Program-made: the position numbers and the translations under genes
Part shown: positions 6,868-7,684 of the stretch, one piece after another
How the letters are laid out: each line of letters starts with the position of its first letter
How positions within the stretch are numbered: the first letter of the stretch is position 1
Source: SAR324 cluster bacterium
Lineage (GTDB): Bacteria > SAR324 > NAC60-12
Assembly: GCA_028822475.1 (NCBI GenBank)
Contig: JAPKDT010000096.1
Location: 1-7,684, forward strand
Length of the DNA stretch: 7,684 nucleotides
Direction of reading: 5' to 3'
Notes under the pieces: model-generated
Database searches by the model: none
Seen by the model: only the letters and a program-made list of their open reading frames with translations
What the model was told of the DNA's origin: nothing

Positions 6868-7524
6868 ATGAGTATAATCAAATTACGTATAGACTATCTG
6901 GTTTTTGGTGGATTAGGTTTTGCTTTTCTGCTGTCCATAATGACGGCGGATTTTCAGGATCCGACAGTTTTTAATCAGTTATATCCTTCAGCAGGAATTC
7001 AAAACTGGATTGGCTTGATCGGCGCAATCACAGGAGGTTCTTTACTAGAAATCTTTGGGCCGTCATCCTTGTTGCTTCCATGGCTTTTTGTGCGTATATT
7101 TTTGCACCAACCACGTAGTGTTTCTGTTCTGGGAGGTACTTATTATACGTTTGTTCTCGTTTTTTTGCTTTCGATATTTTATGAACTGGCTTTACAGTTA
7201 ACTCTTCTTGAACCTGTAAATTCAGGTTTTTTATGGCAAAATGGATATGCAGGTAAATTAGCAGTAGAGTGGCTGGGCCAGTCGATGGCTCTTGCATTAA
7301 GTTCAACTGCCCTAGCAGTTATGTTTATTATTTCTGTAGTACGTATGTCCAGACTACTTTCGCCGCTGCCTTTATTTTCGGCTTTATTGACAGGAATCCA
7401 AAACATACTCATGGTGTTGGTCAACAAAATCAGCCCTCCTGCAGCACCGGAATATCTTCCTGCGGCAGATTTGGCTAACTTCAAAGGACATTCACGTTTT
7501 GAAGAAAATTCCTCCGTATCGTAA
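6868..7524 (+). CDS. FtsK/SpoIIIE-type N-terminal four-helix membrane domain, motor missing in frame
   Basis: The 218-residue protein is hydrophobic, with membrane segments at roughly 10-26, 47-79 (probably a hairpin or one long pair), 92-113 and 139-158. Its pattern matches the FtsK_4TM domain: a polar stretch after the first helix (MTADFQDPTVFN), then IQNWIGLIGAITGGSLLEIFG, GPSSLLLPWLFVR, and a final pair ending in VVRMSR. A soluble tail of about 35 residues follows and ends at TAA. Full FtsK proteins continue with a linker and an ATP-driven motor of over 450 residues that pumps DNA during chromosome segregation; none of that is in this frame. The N-terminal domain alone anchors FtsK at the division septum. 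The ORF may be the surviving, possibly still functional, front end of a broken ftsK, or one part of a split gene. A different four-helix membrane protein is a less likely alternative. Confidence 0.7.
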   Translation: MSIIKLRIDYLVFGGLGFAFLLSIMTADFQDPTVFNQLYPSAGIQNWIGLIGAITGGSLLEIFGPSSLLLPWLFVRIFLHQPRSVSVLGGTYYTFVLVFLLSIFYELALQLTLLEPVNSGFLWQNGYAGKLAVEWLGQSMALALSSTALAVMFIISVVRMSRLLSPLPLFSALLTGIQNILMVLVNKISPPAAPEYLPAADLANFKGHSRFEENSSVS

Positions 7525-7684
7525 ATCTAATAGAACGAGTAATCTTTCCCCAGTTTACAACTGTTATTCCAGATCTTGATATTTTCGCAGGATCGAGTCA
7601 ATGTAATATATTAATTCTGAATCTTGCCAAGTATTGCAAATCAGAAATTTAATACTTTTTATAAACAGAGATTTAATGCAGATT
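7503..7684 (+). pseudogene. possible frameshifted remnant of the ftsK motor region
   Basis: After the membrane ORF ends, frame +3 is open from 7503 to about 7644 and contains TVIPDLDIFAGSS (roughly 7557-7595), similar to the LP(S/D)LDLL segment that precedes the FtsK alpha domain. Frame +2 then gives, from 7619 to the window edge, a stretch ESCQVLQIRNLILF followed by INRDLMQI. This lines up without gaps with the FtsK pattern of Leu-rich helix, then F.I.(K/G)(D/E)VV(E/N)I, just before the GPV(V/I)T motif that would lie outside the window. Two frame changes would be needed, one near 7503-7521 and another between about 7585 and 7618. Frame +2 also has stops upstream of 7619. The matches are short and partly hydrophobic, so this is a tentative call. 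Otherwise this stretch holds no gene, terminator or RNA that I can see. Confidence 0.4.

Noticed and set aside
7525..7684. A new gene start or a - strand gene at the window end
   Set aside because: All frames contain early stops or lack a start with ribosome site; the only similarity seen is the weak FtsK-like remnant already listed.

Overview
The window reads as a chromosomal housekeeping segment from a Gram-negative-like bacterium of moderate GC (low 40s percent by eye). Six genes run in the same direction on the + strand with small gaps (9 to 46 bases): trpB, trpA, a phytanoyl-CoA dioxygenase-family oxygenase, mutS, coaD and the N-terminal membrane domain of an FtsK/SpoIIIE-type DNA translocase. 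The lineage cannot be fixed from sequence alone. The PhyH oxygenase, the divergent TrpA and CoaD, and the near absence of Shine-Dalgarno sequences fit an uncultured marine or symbiotic group. A SAR324/deltaproteobacterium-like origin is only a guess.

Bases 1-499 hold, on the - strand, the 5' part of a DUF2851-family gene. It stays in one reading frame through the whole window but is interrupted by three TAA codons, so it looks like a pseudogene. Bases 500-588 are the divergent spacer. They contain a near-consensus sigma-70 promoter (TTGACA, 17-base gap, TAAAAT) pointing at trpB, and an 11-base direct repeat just before the trpB start. No Trp leader peptide or attenuator is visible. Bases 589-2677 encode tryptophan synthase beta and alpha, which convert indole-glycerol phosphate and serine to tryptophan. 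The oxygenase gene starts 9 bases after trpA and is probably co-transcribed; its substrate is unknown. Bases 3527-6304 encode a complete MutS with ATPase motifs and a C-terminal clamp-binding motif. Bases 6351-6848 encode CoaD, the penultimate enzyme of coenzyme A synthesis.

The last gene, 6868-7524, encodes only the four-helix membrane region of FtsK. Downstream of its stop, short stretches resembling the start of the FtsK motor region appear in other frames. This suggests a frameshifted or eroding ftsK, although the similarity is weak. With the broken DUF2851 gene, this means the intact cluster may be flanked by decaying genes, a pattern typical of ongoing genome reduction. I did not find a convincing new multi-gene system. 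The points most worth a second look are the two broken genes, the strong excess of the palindrome TCCGGA, and the oxygenase linked to trpBA.
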